The notes beneath the pieces were generated by a model. It was not told the DNA's origin and ran no database searches. It worked only from the letters and a program-made list of their open reading frames with translations. Source: Ecdyonurus torrentis (taxonomy: Eukaryota; Arthropoda; Insecta; Ephemeroptera; Heptageniidae). From it: a stretch of 64,000 bases of DNA. The stretch spans positions 1,125,538 to 1,189,537 of the forward strand of contig OX439132.1 in assembly GCA_949318235.1 (NCBI GenBank). Reading direction: 5' to 3'. How positions within the stretch are numbered: the first letter of the stretch is position 1; each line of letters opens with the position of its first letter. The translations under genes and the position numbers were made by a program. This document shows positions 1 through 13,240 of this stretch, in pieces.

Positions 1-616
1 AGGCCAGTCTTATTTAAATATAATATTATGTAAAAGTGCACTCACTTCAAAATATCCAGCATCGGTTTACTTGTTTTCTTAAATAAAAAAATAAAAAAAA
101 AAAAAAAGCTTACAATACAAAAATAATAATTTAAAATACGTATAAATAAATTTATAAATTTAATGTTTCATATAATTTATGTCCTATTCAAAAAAAAAAT
201 TTGTTTAAGTTGTTCAGTACTCATATTTTTTGTCAGTGTATGATGTTAAAATAAACTGCTATAACGATTGCTGGGTGTTTTTCAATTATTATTACAATAA
301 TTATATCTAGTAATTTACGTAATTTACATGAAAATTTTTTAAGCAAGATAGTTATAAAATAAAAAAATAAAAACATCAGTTTTTATATTTTCAAGGTAAA
401 AGGAGGCATTATTTAGAATTTTATTATTTTACAAAATTATGAAGGATTAAATTATATATTTAAGATGTTATTAGATAACAATTAAATAATAACAAAGATT
501 TTTAAATATATTCATGTACATAATTTTATTATAAAAGGTTAATTAATATATTATTTATTGGAGCAATTTAAAGTTAATTTAAAATTTTTAAATGTTATTA
601 TAAGTATATTTATAGT

Positions 617-627
617 TTATATATATA

Positions 628-693
<66 letters not shown>
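617..693. repeat. (TA)n microsatellite
   Basis: Alternating TA with one early interruption (a TT at about 630). Confidence 0.95.
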
Positions 694-696
<3 letters not shown>

Positions 697-995
697 AATA
701 TGTTAGATATATACAAAGTTATTTAAAATACTAAAGAGGTAACTATTTACCGCTGAAGAAATAACGTTTATACTAACAGTGTAACAAGTTACTGTTTAAA
801 CTTTTGTCAACCAAGTTATTGGTTTGTACTGAAGAGTTACATCTATGTAACTGAACAATTTTCTTAAATTTATGTTTTCCGTGCATTTATAAGCAACATA
901 ATATATGGTCATTGGCTGGGAAAATTGGATATTCTTATTTAATTAATTGCCTCGTTAAGCTTGGGATAAGAACGCTATATTATACATGGACAACA

Positions 996-1097
<102 letters not shown>

Positions 1098-2005
1098 GAG
1101 CTGTAAATTTAAATCGGTTAAAGCACACGCCCGGGCCAGAATCTTCGGTTGCTCGTTGTTTTAAAAATGTTGAAGCAGTGTTTCGAGCTTTAAACTCAAA
1201 AATGAGCTATTTCGAGTAAACCCGTGAATGACTTGTAAAAAAAAAATAAAATAAAAAAAATAATAAATAAAAAAATAATAATAATAAAAGAGCTTTTGAA
1301 AATAAATAGAGTTAAAAAAACAATTTTTGAAGACAGTATAATATTTTTTTAATATGAGGTTTTTAATATTCTATCATGCAAAATAAGCCGCGTTTACAAA
1401 ATTTAAAAAATTATTTTATTGATGACCTTTATCCTTCAAAAACAATTTTGTATCGAGAAAAACGAGCTTTTTTCTTCATATGCTCGAAAGCTCGTTTTCG
1501 AACTTCTACTCAAATATCGAGCTATCCGAACTTTGGCTCGTTTATCGAATTTATGCTCGATTTCAAGCTAAACCCGGGTTTTAAGTCAAACCGGGCTAAC
1601 AAAATTTCGAGTTTTTTACAGCTCTATAGTATACAACATACAATATACTGTAAGTTAATACGTAATATCATAGTATAGTATATTATACGTATGCTATAGC
1701 TCAAAGTCAAGAGTTTTCAATATACATAAGTTCAAGTTTTCAATCTCAAAGTTGACTCCAAATATGGAGAGTTTGGTTTTACTGAAATTTTAATTACTTA
1801 TAACATACTGTTCACATTTTTTAGATCATTGAAATATTTTTAAGTAAATTAAATTTATTGTATTAATGTTATTGTATTAATGTTATTGTATTAATGTTAT
1901 TCAATGAACTTTATGATTTTAATTAAAATATTTATCTTAATACAATAATTTTTTTTTAACTATTGTATATACAAATAAATATTCATTTCCATAATTTAAT
2001 ATTAA

Positions 2006-2594
2006 AGGCGTAGAACAACTCTTGAACAAAAAACTTGTCATCTTAATATACCTAAATATCAACATTGATTTGGCCGGCGAGTCATTGATTTCTAATTGAT
2101 TTTCCATTCACTAAATAATGGCAGATGCGGTTTCATGACGTCACAGCTTGCCTGTTTCTGCACACGTGGACTAGTGAGCTGTGACGTCATAAACCCGCAT
2201 CTGTCATTTTATGAATGGAAAATCAATTAGAAATCAATGACTCCGGCTAAATCAATTTGTTGATATTTAGGTATTTAAAGCCATATACCACATAAAACAA
2301 CCTGTGCTTTTTAATGAATAAACACGAAATGGGATCTTCAAAACTGTTGACAATTTTTACCAGAATGTTAATGTAGCCCCACGAGAGAGCGTGAAAATAC
2401 TGTAAAGTATGCAAATGTTGTGTGGGTTGCATAAATCGGCGTTTCTGATCACTGCTACGGAGCTACAGTTGGGTTTTGAGACAAACTAAAGTTATTTATG
2501 TAAGTCCCATCAAGTGTTTTGTGATATAAATGCTTTTTTTTTTCTCTGGTCTATTCCTTTAAGGTTTTATTTTTGTTCAACGTGTTCTACGCCT
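2006..2594. mobile_element. TTAA-flanked foldback element (family II), host of a nested element
   Basis: Both ends carry AGGCGTAGAACA in inverted orientation and are followed outward by TTAA (2002-2005 and 2595-2598). Inside the ends, two long arms around 2040-2150 and 2170-2275 are inverted copies of each other; both include words such as AATCAATTAGAAATCAATGA and a TGACGTCA-type core. No transposase frame is present, so this is a non-autonomous palindromic element. The right arm is interrupted by a second TTAA-flanked element at 2279-2558. The TTAA target fits piggyBac- or Kolobok-type transposases, but the terminal sequence is not one I recognise. Confidence 0.85.
2279..2558 (-). mobile_element. 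TTAA MITE family I, internally deleted copy, nested
   Basis: A shorter copy of the 330-350 bp family also at 22032, 47486, 49188 and 58014. It starts AGCCATATACC, ends GGTCTATTCCT, and has TTAA on both sides (2275-2278, 2559-2562). It lacks an internal block of about 60 bp that the other copies contain. It sits in the right arm of the 2006-2594 element, so it arrived later. Confidence 0.88.
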
Positions 2595-3179
2595 TTAAGT
2601 TATTTATAAATAACTTGTCTGCCTAAACTGATTAATTAATAAGTTGTTAATTAATTGTATTTTCGGCTACAGGAAGAGCGATACATAACACAAACTAAGC
2701 TGTGAGAGTATTATAAAATTTACATTAAATTCAGATATATAGAGGATAAGGAAACTCGCGACCGTTAAGAAAAAAAAAATAGAATGTTACAAATATTTCA
2801 AGGTGAAAATTGCTATTAGTTAGGTTTGTAACTTATACAAAATAAGATTATGTAATTATCAGATGTTATTATTTAATAATTGATTAGAAATATATAACTA
2901 TATTTTGCACTGCCATACGCCCTTTTTTATTTTTTATTTTTTCTTCTACTTTTTTTTTCTTCTTTTTTTTAAATATACATATTATAATTATAGAAAATTT
3001 GTTTTTATTATTTAAAAATTTTATCATTATATTTTACAGAACGTATATATGCACAAATTTAAACATTATAATTTTGCTATTTAATTACAATTAAATTAAC
3101 ACTATTAAATTAAATTAAATTAAATTAAATTAGTACTATTACTATTACACAACTATTAATAATAATAATACACAACTGA

Positions 3180-3265
3180 TTTATTAAGTTATATTTGACA
3201 AGACCAATGCTTGTTGTAACTTTGATTGTTACTATGAACTGCCTGGGTCAATAAACATTATTATT
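3180..3265 (+). mobile_element. Non-LTR retroelement 3' end fragment
   Basis: The segment reads GACAAGACCAATGCTTG, then a short spacer, then GAACTGCCTGGGTCAATAAA and a (TTA)n tail. A diverged copy lies at 16432-16503. A 3' UTR followed by a short-repeat tail is typical of 5'-truncated LINE or SINE copies. The family cannot be named from the sequence. Confidence 0.5.
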
Positions 3266-3420
3266 ATTATTGCATAATATAATAACTATAGACTGAAATG
3301 CAACACTAGAATTGCAAGTTATTTTTTTCATTTCAGTACAATGTTTTGTATGTTATGTTATGATTGTAGTTAGATAGAAATGAATAAACACTTTGAATTA
3401 TAATTTTAATTAGCTATGCT

Positions 3421-3592
3421 GCACGAAAAATATAAATTACGTAATTTATGCTGCATTTATGTCATTATAGCATAAATTATGCTAAATTAGAACAACATAA
3501 TTGATTATGCTATGTAACATAGTTATTATGCAGTATAGAATAAATTGTGCTAAACTGGAGCTAGCATAATTATTATGTAGTTGTCTGTGTGT
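3421..3592. mobile_element. CACGG-ended palindromic MITE (GCATAATTTATGC family), copy
   Basis: Typical member of the most abundant dispersed family in this window. It starts GCACGAAAAATAT and ends TTGTCTGTGTG. It contains repeated short palindromes built on AGCATAAATTATGCT and the words GAACAACATAA and TTGTGCTAAA. There is no coding capacity. Related full or partial copies lie at 17123, 19761, 27896, 30087, 44137, 46768 and elsewhere. Confidence 0.8.
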
Positions 3593-3710
3593 ACAGCAAA
3601 ACTACTAGTTGATGAGAATGATGACTGATGAGTTAATAAATGTTAAGAAAATATTGAGATAAAATTTTAATAATTTTACAAATAAGCTCATTTCAGAACA
3701 ATTAATTCAA

Positions 3711-3834
3711 ATACAGCATAATATTTACTATATTTCATTGCATATACTCTATATAAATATATAATGTTCTATATATAATTTACCATCATTTTATACTACA
3801 ATGACATAAATTACGAAATTATTTTTTCGGTGTA
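3711..3834. mobile_element. Degraded copy of the GCATAATTTATGC MITE family
   Basis: Retains ACAGCATAAT near the left, and ATGACATAAATTACG followed by TCGGTGT at the right end. The middle is decayed. Confidence 0.5.
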
Positions 3835-3999
3835 CATATGTAAAATATATAGTAAATTTTTAATAATGACAAAATTTATTTTTAACAGTTTTGATAAAAG
3901 AACGATAAACTTATAGCTATTGAATGTATGTTATGTGCATGATTTGTAATATAAAGAGAGAGATGAATGAAGTTATTTAAAAATTTCAACAATATTTAA

Positions 4000-4312
4000 G
4001 AAAAAGCTGCATTGCAAATAAAAATAGAAAAAATAATCGAAAAAATAAAACAATTGAAGATAAAAAATATGATAATCGGACCAGATATCATCCTTAAATT
4101 TACGCGTTTTTTGTTTTTTAATATTTTTGAGCATTCTAGAGTATATGGGTTCGGGCCGTTGGGGGTCCGGAAAATTAAGAAAATGTTTTTGATAAAAGAT
4201 TCATACTTTTGCTTTTCTGAGAGCTGCACAAAAACATGGTTAAAATTTACGAAGGTGAAATAATTTTTAAAAAATTCGGGGACTGAAGAGGCTGTTTTAC
4301 ATGATACTAAAA
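4000..4312. repeat. Dispersed repeat, also at 37725-37990
   Basis: Shares GCATTCTAGAGTA, a G-rich segment, GCACAAAAACATGGTTAAAATTT-like and CGGGGACTGAAGAGGCT-like blocks with the region at 37811-37980. Open frames on both strands (3996-4229, 4012-4263) overlap it and have no coding character. Class unknown. Confidence 0.6.
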
Positions 4313-4314
4313 TT

Positions 4315-4800
4315 CAAATTTCTTTATTCATTTCTTTGATCGTACACACACAATACATAAAAATATGCATCAGTCAAGCAGGGTATTGCTTTAAAAAAAA
4401 ACACAAGCAAACAGAAATGATAGTCAATAAACAATACATAAGTTTCTTTTAAACATAATTTGATCTGGGTGCTTTCTTAATATGGATGGCAGATTATTAT
4501 AAATGTTTAGAGAACCACAGAAGGGACCCTTATTGTACATTTCCGTTCTTTTGTATATACTTTGAATTTTTGCCTTGTCATTCCTCGTATTATGACTATG
4601 TTGAATTTCATGACTTTTAAAATATTTAAAATTATTTTTGACTTTTAAAGCACTTTCCATTATATACACATGGTAGGGTATAAGAATATTTAGTATTTTG
4701 AAAATTTCTCTATATTCTGCTCTATATTTTGCGCCACTAATAATCCTAATTACCTTTTTTTTGCAGTTTAAACACTCTAATGGCATCAATAGAATTCCCC
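4315..4800 (-). pseudogene. LINE reverse transcriptase C-terminal fragment with 3' UTR
   Basis: An open frame of 121 codons on the minus strand (4424-4789) carries features of the C-terminal tail of jockey/CR1-like non-LTR reverse transcriptases: a KKVIRII helix, an HNTRN motif, a GSLNIYNNLP segment in the position of the usual WN-LP motif, and a final FKRNL. Downstream lies a short 3' UTR ending near GAATAAAGAAA at about 4320. Only the last part of ORF2 is left, as expected for a 5'-truncated insertion. The family assignment comes from motif order only. Confidence 0.75.
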
Positions 4801-5300
4801 CTACAGGTTACCCCATATTTTAAAATCAATTGAACTCCATCAAGAAACTATTATGTTGTGCGAGGTGAATTAGCTATGCTGTACAGTATTAAAGCAGTAT
4901 ATAGACGTCCAAACAACAAACTATTATGCTGTACAGTAGAATAACTATGGTGTACAGCATAGTAAAGTAGTTATAGACGTCCAAACAACAAAATGTTGAA
5001 CACCATGATTTTGTGAAGTTTTATGTTTCCTGTATTCAATGCTGATGATATTCCGCTACAAAATTGCAAGGTGCAAGAAAGCATCAATCACCTTGTGTTT
5101 GTGTGTAGCATGCACCATCACGCACACACACACACACACACATGCATACGTATACCAGGATCTGATGATCCTATGTTAACTCTTCTCTGCAAAGTATAGA
5201 GCGGGGGGTGATCACTCCCACCTCACTTCTCAGCCCACCACACCACACCCTACCACATGGTCCATTGCAAGCAGGCAGGCAGCTAGCCGCGCGGCTCTTG
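4801..5300. other. Non-coding region upstream of gene A
   Basis: Contains weak remnants of the GCATAATTTATGC repeats (4855-4990, with CTGTACAGTA and ATAGACGTCCAAACAAC each seen twice), a (CA)n tract at about 5120-5142, and a GC-richer upstream region with CACCACACCACACC near 5235 and GCAGGCAGGCAG near 5272. Confidence 0.6.
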
Positions 5301-5311
5301 CCACCACTTAC

Positions 5312-5352
5312 TATATAAACCTCAACTCTTCTCCTGTTTATCACATTCAGTC
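5312..5352 (+). promoter_or_regulatory. Core promoter of gene A (TATA + initiator)
   Basis: TATATAAA at 5312-5319 and a TTCAGTC initiator with its A at 5349. The distance is 35-37 bases, slightly longer than the 31 seen at genes B to G. The start codon follows at 5373. Confidence 0.85.
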
Positions 5353-5372
5353 TCCAACAAAGACACAGCAAC

Positions 5373-6888
5373 ATGTTCAAGCTCGCAGTAAGTATTGTTA
5401 CATATACAATACCACGCAATTTGCAATCTTAGCAAACAAAACTGTAGTCGAGGATTCAACTTTTTTTTTCTCTCTTTTTTTTTTTTTTTTCTCTCTTTTT
5501 TTTTTTTTTTTTTCTCTATCTTTTTATTTCGTTTTTTTTTTCTTTCTTTCTTTTTATTTTCTTTTTATTTTATTATTATTTTTTTTTGATAAAAATATTA
5601 AGTTATAAATTTGTAAAAATTGAAATACCTCATTTCATGGTCAACTTTTTTTTATTTTATTTTATTTTATTTATTTTTAATATCTTACTTTTAAACTATT
5701 TTTGCGATTTTTGCGATAAAAATATTAAGTTATAAATTTGTAAAAATTGAAATACCTCATTTCATGGTCAACTTTTTTTTATTTTATTTTATTTTATTTA
5801 TTTTTAATATCTTACTTTTAAACTATTTTTGCGATTGTAAAAACTTGAGTTCCAAAAGTTTAGTAATTACACTTATTCTTCATGAAATACAATTCTATGT
5901 TTCGGTGTACTAAATGTGTTACCCTGTTTGTTTCCAGGTTGTACTTCCCATGATCCTGGCCGCAGCCTCCGCTAGCGTGCTTGCCCCAGTTGCCGGACCC
6001 TTGGCTTATTCCACACAGGGTATCAACTACGGATACGCCGCACCCCAGGCCTATGGCTACAACTACGGCTATGCTGCTGGACTTCCTCTTAACTACGCCG
6101 CCCCAGCCCTCAAGACCGTAGCTTACAACACTGCTCCCATCGCCTATGCTCAACAAGCTGTTCATGTTAAGACCATTGCTGCTGCCCCCATCGCCTATGC
6201 TCAGCCCGCTCTCCGCACCGTAGCTGTTGCACCCGCTCCAGTCGCCGTCCCCGTCACCAAGACCGTGCACTACGCTAACACCCCCGTCGTCACCGGCTAC
6301 ACCTCTCAGATCCTCAAGCCCGCTTTCCCCGCCACTGGACTCGCTACTCCAGCTGAGATTGTTTCCAAGCAGGCAGTTCTTGCTCCCGCTCGCTCCGTCC
6401 AGACCATCATTCCTCAGGTCACCCAGGTCCAACCTGAGGTTCGTATCCAGAAGGTTGCTGTCGATGTTCCCGTACAACGTCCCGTCCCAGTCGAGACCGT
6501 TGTCAGAACCATCGCTGCCCCAGCTCCAGTCGCTTATGCTGCTCAAGCTGTCGCTGTTAAGACCATCGCTGCTCCCGCTATCAGCTACGCCGCTGCCCCA
6601 GCCCTGAGCTACGCCGCTGCCCCAGCCCTGAACTACGCCGCTGCCCCAGCCCTGAACTACGCCAGTGCCCCAGCTCTGAGCTACGCTGCTGGCCCAGCTT
6701 ACAACTACGCTGCTGCCCCCGCTCTCAGCTACGCCGCTGCCGCCCCCGCTGTGGCTTACAAGAGCTACGCCGCCACCCCTGCTCTTAGCTACGCCGCTGC
6801 CCCAGCTCTTGCTTACGGACACGGACACGGATACGCTTACGGACAGGGATACTCCTATGGAGCTCCCCTTGTCAAGTCCATCTATTAA
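5373..6888 (+). CDS. Gene A: secreted Ala/Pro/Tyr-rich cuticle-type protein
   Basis: Exon 1 is 5373-5387 (ATG TTC AAG CTC GCA, donor GTAAGT); exon 2 is 5938-6888 after TTTCCAG; the intron is phase 0. The product is about 321 residues. Residues 1-17, MFKLAVVLPMILAAASA, form a signal peptide. Residues 18-108 are YGYAAPQAYG-type sequence. Residues 109-196 are the block shared with genes B-E (VPVTKTVHYANTP onward to PVPVETVVRT). Residues 206-298 are AAPALSYA-type repeats. The tail is GHGHGYAYGQGYSYG followed by APLVKSIY. Composition and repeats fit a low-complexity structural protein of the arthropod cuticle; no chitin-binding Rebers-Riddiford domain is seen. The Gly/His/Tyr tail is unique among the paralogues. 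Cuticle location is inferred from composition and not from a named domain. Confidence 0.9.
5583..5836 (+). repeat. 127-bp tandem duplication in intron 1 of gene A
   Basis: Two near-identical units: GATAAAAATATTAAG at 5588 recurs at 5715, and GCGATT at 5704 recurs at 5831. The unit includes a run of TTTTA repeats. The identity implies a recent duplication. Confidence 0.92.
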
Positions 6889-7004
6889 ACACAATCAAAT
6901 CAGCTCAAATATTCCTCACTATAAATCCCAAAGGGCATTATATCTCAATGTATGACTGCATTTCTTAGTTGTAATGATATTTTATATATATTATGATATT
7001 TTAT

Positions 7005-7010
7005 AATAAA
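7005..7010 (+). terminator. Poly(A) signal of gene A
   Basis: AATAAA about 117 bases after the stop codon. Confidence 0.8.
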
Positions 7011-7029
7011 ATACGATTGAATGTGAATA

Positions 7030-8258
7030 CCTAAATATTACTCTTTTACTTTGCATAACTCAAACATACCCATATCAAATCAAATTATTTAATAAAATAT
7101 AGTATGAAAAAAAATATTAATTTTGAATTATTTATTATAACAGAAAAAAGAATAGCTTATATCAAATAAAATGGTATAAATCAATTTTCTTAAAATTATT
7201 ATCTAAAATTAACATCAAAACTAGTAGATAGCTTTATTATACAATTATGAAATTATTATCTAACTTCTGACAAGAGCAACGCTTTGTTGTATTACATTGT
7301 TACAAGGAATTTGCAATCAAAATATTATTGATTTTAATTCAATTTCATTGAATTGAATAAACTAATAATTAGTATAAATATTAAAATTTATTAGCAATAT
7401 AACGTTTATTATTATTGCTAAGAAAATATTTTAAAAGAATATTAAATTTTCAGCCAGTATAAGAATCTCTACACTCACCGTCTGAACTATTTTTAATCAA
7501 GTTTTAAAGAAGCCAAAAATGTCCTCTCTGTTATTTTTAATAAAAGTTGTGTCAATTTTCAAATTCGTTGTTCAATTGTTGCCTTTTGGTTGCCATGGAA
7601 ACAGAAGACGAGGTAGCAACAAAAATTGAAGAAGAAGAAAAAAAAGAAGCTTTTTATTAGTTTTATTTTTTATTAGTTATCGAATCATATAGACATAATA
7701 ATATATACAATCTATGTATTGAACTGGTGACATTTTGAAATTTCATTTATAAATAATTCAAGTGGTCAGATAGTCTCAAAAATTGCTGCGCTGTGGATAA
7801 ACAAAATAAAAAAATAAAAAAACTTTTTGGACATGGTGTTAGCAGAATTATTTTTATATAGAAAATAGCCGTCATTATATTTAAAAAAATAAGATAAAAT
7901 CAAAGCAGAAAAAAAAATTATTATGAACTTTGACTGATTTGAGTAATAATATAATAAAAACAATTACTCTTTCTTTCTTTGTTTCTTTCTTTCCATCTTT
8001 TTTTGCACATCAAAATAATTATTACCAATTTAAAGAAATGTTATTCAAAAATTTACAGTGCAAATTGCAAAATTACAGCAAAAAAAAAATGAATATATGT
8101 AAATGCATCATTAGAATTTTAATAAAACTTTTCTGTAGAAAAATGTCATATAAAAAAGGTTAAAAAATATTTTACGATCTAAATATTAATAATTTGGTTA
8201 GAAAATATATTATCACAACACAGCCTTGACTGCCTATATAGTAACAAATTGATAAAAC

Positions 8259-8301
<43 letters not shown>

Positions 8302-8430
8302 GAAATTTCTTTGAAAAAAATTGGTTGTGCATGCAAAAGTATAAACAAGAAGGCAAGAAATTGAACGTGTAGTATCAAAATTTTAGACCTTAAATTAATA
8401 AAATAAAATCATGTTTTTCTCATTTCGAAG
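7030..8430. other. AT-rich intergenic region
   Basis: No gene recognised. Contains an X-box-like palindrome GTTGCCATGGAAAC at 7589-7602, a possible LINE 3' remnant near 7265-7310 (GACAAGAGCAACGC), poly-A runs and a (TA)n tract at 8264-8299. The open frames at 7766-7963 and 7930-8163 are low-complexity and overlap on opposite strands. Confidence 0.6.
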
Positions 8431-8434
8431 AGGA

Positions 8435-8471
8435 TATATAAGGTATTATTGTCCTCTCTTATACTTCAGTC
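8435..8471 (+). promoter_or_regulatory. Orphan TATA + initiator core promoter
   Basis: TATATAAG at 8435-8442 and TTCAGTC with its A at 8468. The spacing is 31-33 bases, matching the cuticle genes in this window. The first ATG downstream (8524) opens only seven codons before a stop and no donor site lies in frame. It may serve a non-coding RNA, a gene with a distant coding exon, or a dead gene. Confidence 0.45.
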
Positions 8472-10063
<1,592 letters not shown>

Positions 10064-10199
10064 TCATACTTAATATTTTATTCTACATGAAGAATTTTGA
10101 AACATAATATATTTTAGGAAATAAAAGAATTTTTATTTTAATTTTAAATGTTATTTTTTAACCATGCATCATCCCAATTAATCATTTTAATTAGCATTA

Positions 10200-10440
10200 T
10201 TCATTATAATCTTTTCAGTTATGGATAAATCAATAAATGTCTGTATTAAGAAAAAAGCGCATTGCGAAAAAATACAAATTTTTGAAAGTGCGAGGATTAA
10301 GCCTGACAATATGTCTGGCCCACTCTTATACCTAACCCCAACAGAAAGTAGAAATGAAATTTTTGATTACATTCAAAAATATAATAAGAGGAAAGAAAAA
10401 AAACATATAATTATTAAAAATATCCAAATTCACTAGAAAA
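10200..10440 (-). mobile_element. LINE 3' UTR fragment
   Basis: On the minus strand, AGAGTGGGCCAGACATATTG, then AGGCTTAATCCTCGCACTTTC-like sequence, matches the 3' region of the LINE fragment at 60294-60880. The 71-codon plus-strand frame at 10221-10436 covers this and is not a gene. Confidence 0.6.
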
Positions 10441-10658
10441 TGATGCAAAACCACAAGATTTTGAAATTTATAAATAGAATTGTTTTATTTATTTTCAATG
10501 TATACATTTATTTTAATTATTACATATGAATGAAAAGAGAAGTGAAAACACAAAATAGAAGGGAAGGGAAGGTTACGCGAGACGTCAATGTTGCGGGAGT
10601 TTCTTTGTGTTCCTGTTATGTGACTGCCCCGAGACACACCCATGCTGCGTGCGGAGGA

Positions 10659-10718
10659 GGAGAGCGGGAGGAGACTGGAGGGGTATAAAAGTCGTGGACA
10701 AGTGTTTCGAACCCAGTC
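10659..10718 (+). promoter_or_regulatory. Promoter of gene B: GA-rich box, TATA, initiator
   Basis: GGAGAGCGGGAGGAG at 10659-10673, TATAAAA at 10684-10690, and CCCAGTCTT with the initiator A at 10715 (31 bases after the TATA start). The same three elements precede genes C, D and E. Confidence 0.9.
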
Positions 10719-10753
10719 TTCTCAGCAGCAACCGCTTCACAGACATCACAATC

Positions 10754-11741
10754 ATGTTCAAACTTGTGGTAAGTCAATGACGTCACCGACCTTCAGTACC
10801 AATCCACTGATATCTCTCGTTGTATAACAGTGTACAATCTTATGTATATATTTGCAACATAGATAGGACTTATATGTTATAAGTTTTGTTGTTATTTGCT
10901 TGAAGCTCGTGCTATGTCTCTGACGTCACGTGTATGTTTGTTGCAGGCCGTCCTCCCCATGCTCCTCGCCGCCGCCTCCGCTGGCGTGCTTGCCCCAGTG
11001 GCCGGACCCGTGGCTTATGCCGCTCAGGGTATCAACTACGGCTACGCCGCCGCTCCCCTGGCCTACGCCGGGCCTGCAGCCCTCAAGACCGTAGCTTACA
11101 ACGCCGCCCCCATCGCCTATGCTCAGCCCGCTCTCCGCACCGTAGCTGTCGCCGCCGCTCCAGTCGCCGTCCCCGTCACCAAGACCGTGCACTACGCTAA
11201 CACCCCCGTCGTCACCGGCTACACCTCTCAGATCCTCAAGCCCGCTTTCCCCGCCACTGGACTCGCTACTCCAGCTGAGATTGTTTCCAAGCAGGCAGTT
11301 CTTGCTCCCGCTCGCTCCGTGCAGACCATCATTCCTCAGGTCACTCAGGTCCAACCTGAGGTTCGTATCCAGAAGGTTGCTGTCGATGTTCCCGTACAAC
11401 GTCCCGTCCCAGTCGAGACCGTTGTCAGAACCGTCGCTGCCCCAGCTCCAGTCGCTTATGCTGCTCCAGCCCTGAGCTACGCCGCCGCCCCTGCTGTGGC
11501 TTACAAGAGCTACGCCGCTGCCCCAGCCCTGAGCTACGCCGCCGCCCCTGCTGTTGCTTACAAGAGCTACGCCGCTGCCCCAGCCCTGAGCTACGCCGCT
11601 GCTCCCGCTTTGGCCTACAAGAGCTACGCTGCCGCCCCCGCTCTTAGCTATGCCGCCGCCCCCGCTTTGGCTTACAAGAGCTACGGTGCCGCCCCAGTTG
11701 CCTACGGCTACGGCGCTCCCCTCGTCAAGACTGTCTACTAA
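10754..11741 (+). CDS. Gene B: secreted Ala/Pro/Tyr-rich cuticle-type protein
   Basis: Exon 1 is 10754-10768 (MFKLV, donor GTAAGT); exon 2 is 10947-11741 after TTGCAG; the phase-0 intron is 178 bases. The product is about 269 residues. The signal peptide is MFKLVAVLPMLLAAASA. The conserved block is residues 80-167 (11169-11432). The C-terminal third alternates AAPALSYAAAPA and VAYKSYAAAPA units, ending GYGAPLVKTVY. Its likely role is a structural component of the exoskeleton matrix, inferred from composition. It converges with gene C, about 1.8 kb away. Its intron has TGACGTCA at 10778-10785 and TGACGTCACGTG at 10921-10932. Codons are strongly GC-ending, unlike the flanks. Confidence 0.92.
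10921..10932. promoter_or_regulatory. CRE/E-box composite in intron 1 of gene B
   Basis: TGACGTCACGTG overlaps a perfect CRE palindrome and CACGTG. The same site is kept in genes C (14388-14399) and D (17803-17814), 15-30 bases before the splice acceptor. Function is not shown. Confidence 0.4.
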
Positions 11742-11784
11742 GCAATGCAAGACTGTATTTCTCTCTAGTGTGTTTGTCTGTCGA

Positions 11785-11790
11785 AATAAA
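11785..11790 (+). terminator. Poly(A) signal of gene B
   Basis: AATAAA 44 bases after the stop codon, inside a 3' UTR shared with genes C and D (CTCTAGTGTGTTTGTCTG). Confidence 0.85.
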
Positions 11791-12766
11791 TTATGATTGA
11801 ATGTGAAGCGTAATCTCTGCTCTTTTATTTACACTTTCAAGGGGGTTAATCAGCGTAGTGCGCTACCTAAACTCACGCAGCGCAGTAGAAAGTAATGGAA
11901 TCCACATTTTTTACCCTCAATACTATTATTTTTATTTAATTTATTTTATACTAAAAAAAAATATTATAACTTCAGTTTCTTTATTGATCATAATACCAAT
12001 TGGTACATATTGATTGCAAAAATACTTGTACAGGAATACAATATATTTCATATTAGTTTTAGTCATCATAATTCATATAATTAGGAATATATTTTTATAA
12101 TATTTAATAAAATTTAAATTTTAAAGCTAAAAACATATTTCATTTATTTTTTAAGAAAATGTTTCACAGTTGAAATATAGTCATGCGATAATTTTTCATT
12201 TTATTTGTTTTATCAGATTTTTATTTATATTATTAATATACCTATTTATAGCATCTTTTTCTTTAGCATATTATTTTATTTTTTAAATATATATAAAATA
12301 ATACTTCTGTAAGTATTTATTAATTTAATGCATAAATAAATTTAAAAAATTTAAATTTATAACAGTTGATGAATTTAGATATTACAAATGCATTAAACAC
12401 TGCATGAGCTCTATCGTAATAGGCAGTGATAGTAATAATAGTAATAATCATAATGGAAGTAAAAATTGAAGAACAAATTTCATTTTTTTTTTTTTTTTTT
12501 TTTGAGAAATGTTTTAATGACGCGCGAGCATAGTATGCCTATAGCGAATATACATGTACATACAAAGGACATGAAATGCCAGATTTCTTCGAGACCTAAA
12601 ATTACAAATAAATAAATTTATTGAAAGAACGAGAAATTTGACTTTGGTAAAAAAAAAATTTAAATTCCATCATATTTGAAAAATATGAATGGAAAAGATA
12701 AGAAATAATTAGTTTTTGTACAAATATAATTATGTAAAAATGATGCATGTGCATAAATGAAACAAA

Positions 12767-12889
<123 letters not shown>

Positions 12890-12956
12890 TAAGTAAAAAT
12901 AAAACTTTAGCTGTATATCTTTAAATATATTTAATTTTATATATCTAGTAAGTGGA

Positions 12957-13240
12957 CCACTATGATTTTTCATGAAAAACAACAATTTCAACATTTTCCA
13001 CCTATTTGTCAACTATTTTCGTTTTTTTTTTTCATGATTTGTTGGAAACGTGTACATTTCTAAGGAAATTGATATTTTTTAAATTAAAGTTTTTTTTTTG
13101 TTTCTTTCATGTGTTTTTAATTTTTTTTTTAATTTCCTTAGAAATGTATACGCATTTTCAACAAATCATGAAAAAAATATGAAAATAGTTGACAAATAGG
13201 TGAAAAATGTTGCCATAGTTGTTTTTCATGTAATAGGTGA
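12957..13240. mobile_element. Foldback/MITE-like inverted repeat
   Basis: Two arms of about 110 bases are inverted copies: the left has CACCTATTTGTCAACTATTTTC and CATGATTTGTTGGAAA-type words, and the right has their complements (AATAGTTGACAAATAGGTG). They flank a short T-rich centre. There are no coding frames and no clear target duplication. Confidence 0.75.

Noticed and set aside
5171..5419. 82-codon minus-strand frame upstream of gene A
   Set aside because: It overlaps the promoter, exon 1 and donor of gene A and has no recognisable domain.
6227..6607. 126-codon SPSPRP-rich frame inside gene A, repeated in genes C and E
   Set aside because: It is a plus-one shadow of the conserved block and repeats. 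The main frame has the signal peptide and matching splice phase.
5860..6894. 344-codon open frame on the minus strand opposite gene A (also opposite B, C, D and E)
   Set aside because: It mirrors the GCC/GCT and TAC codons of the real gene as GSGVAQGW-type repeats. It has no start context, promoter or splice structure, and its presence follows from codon bias.
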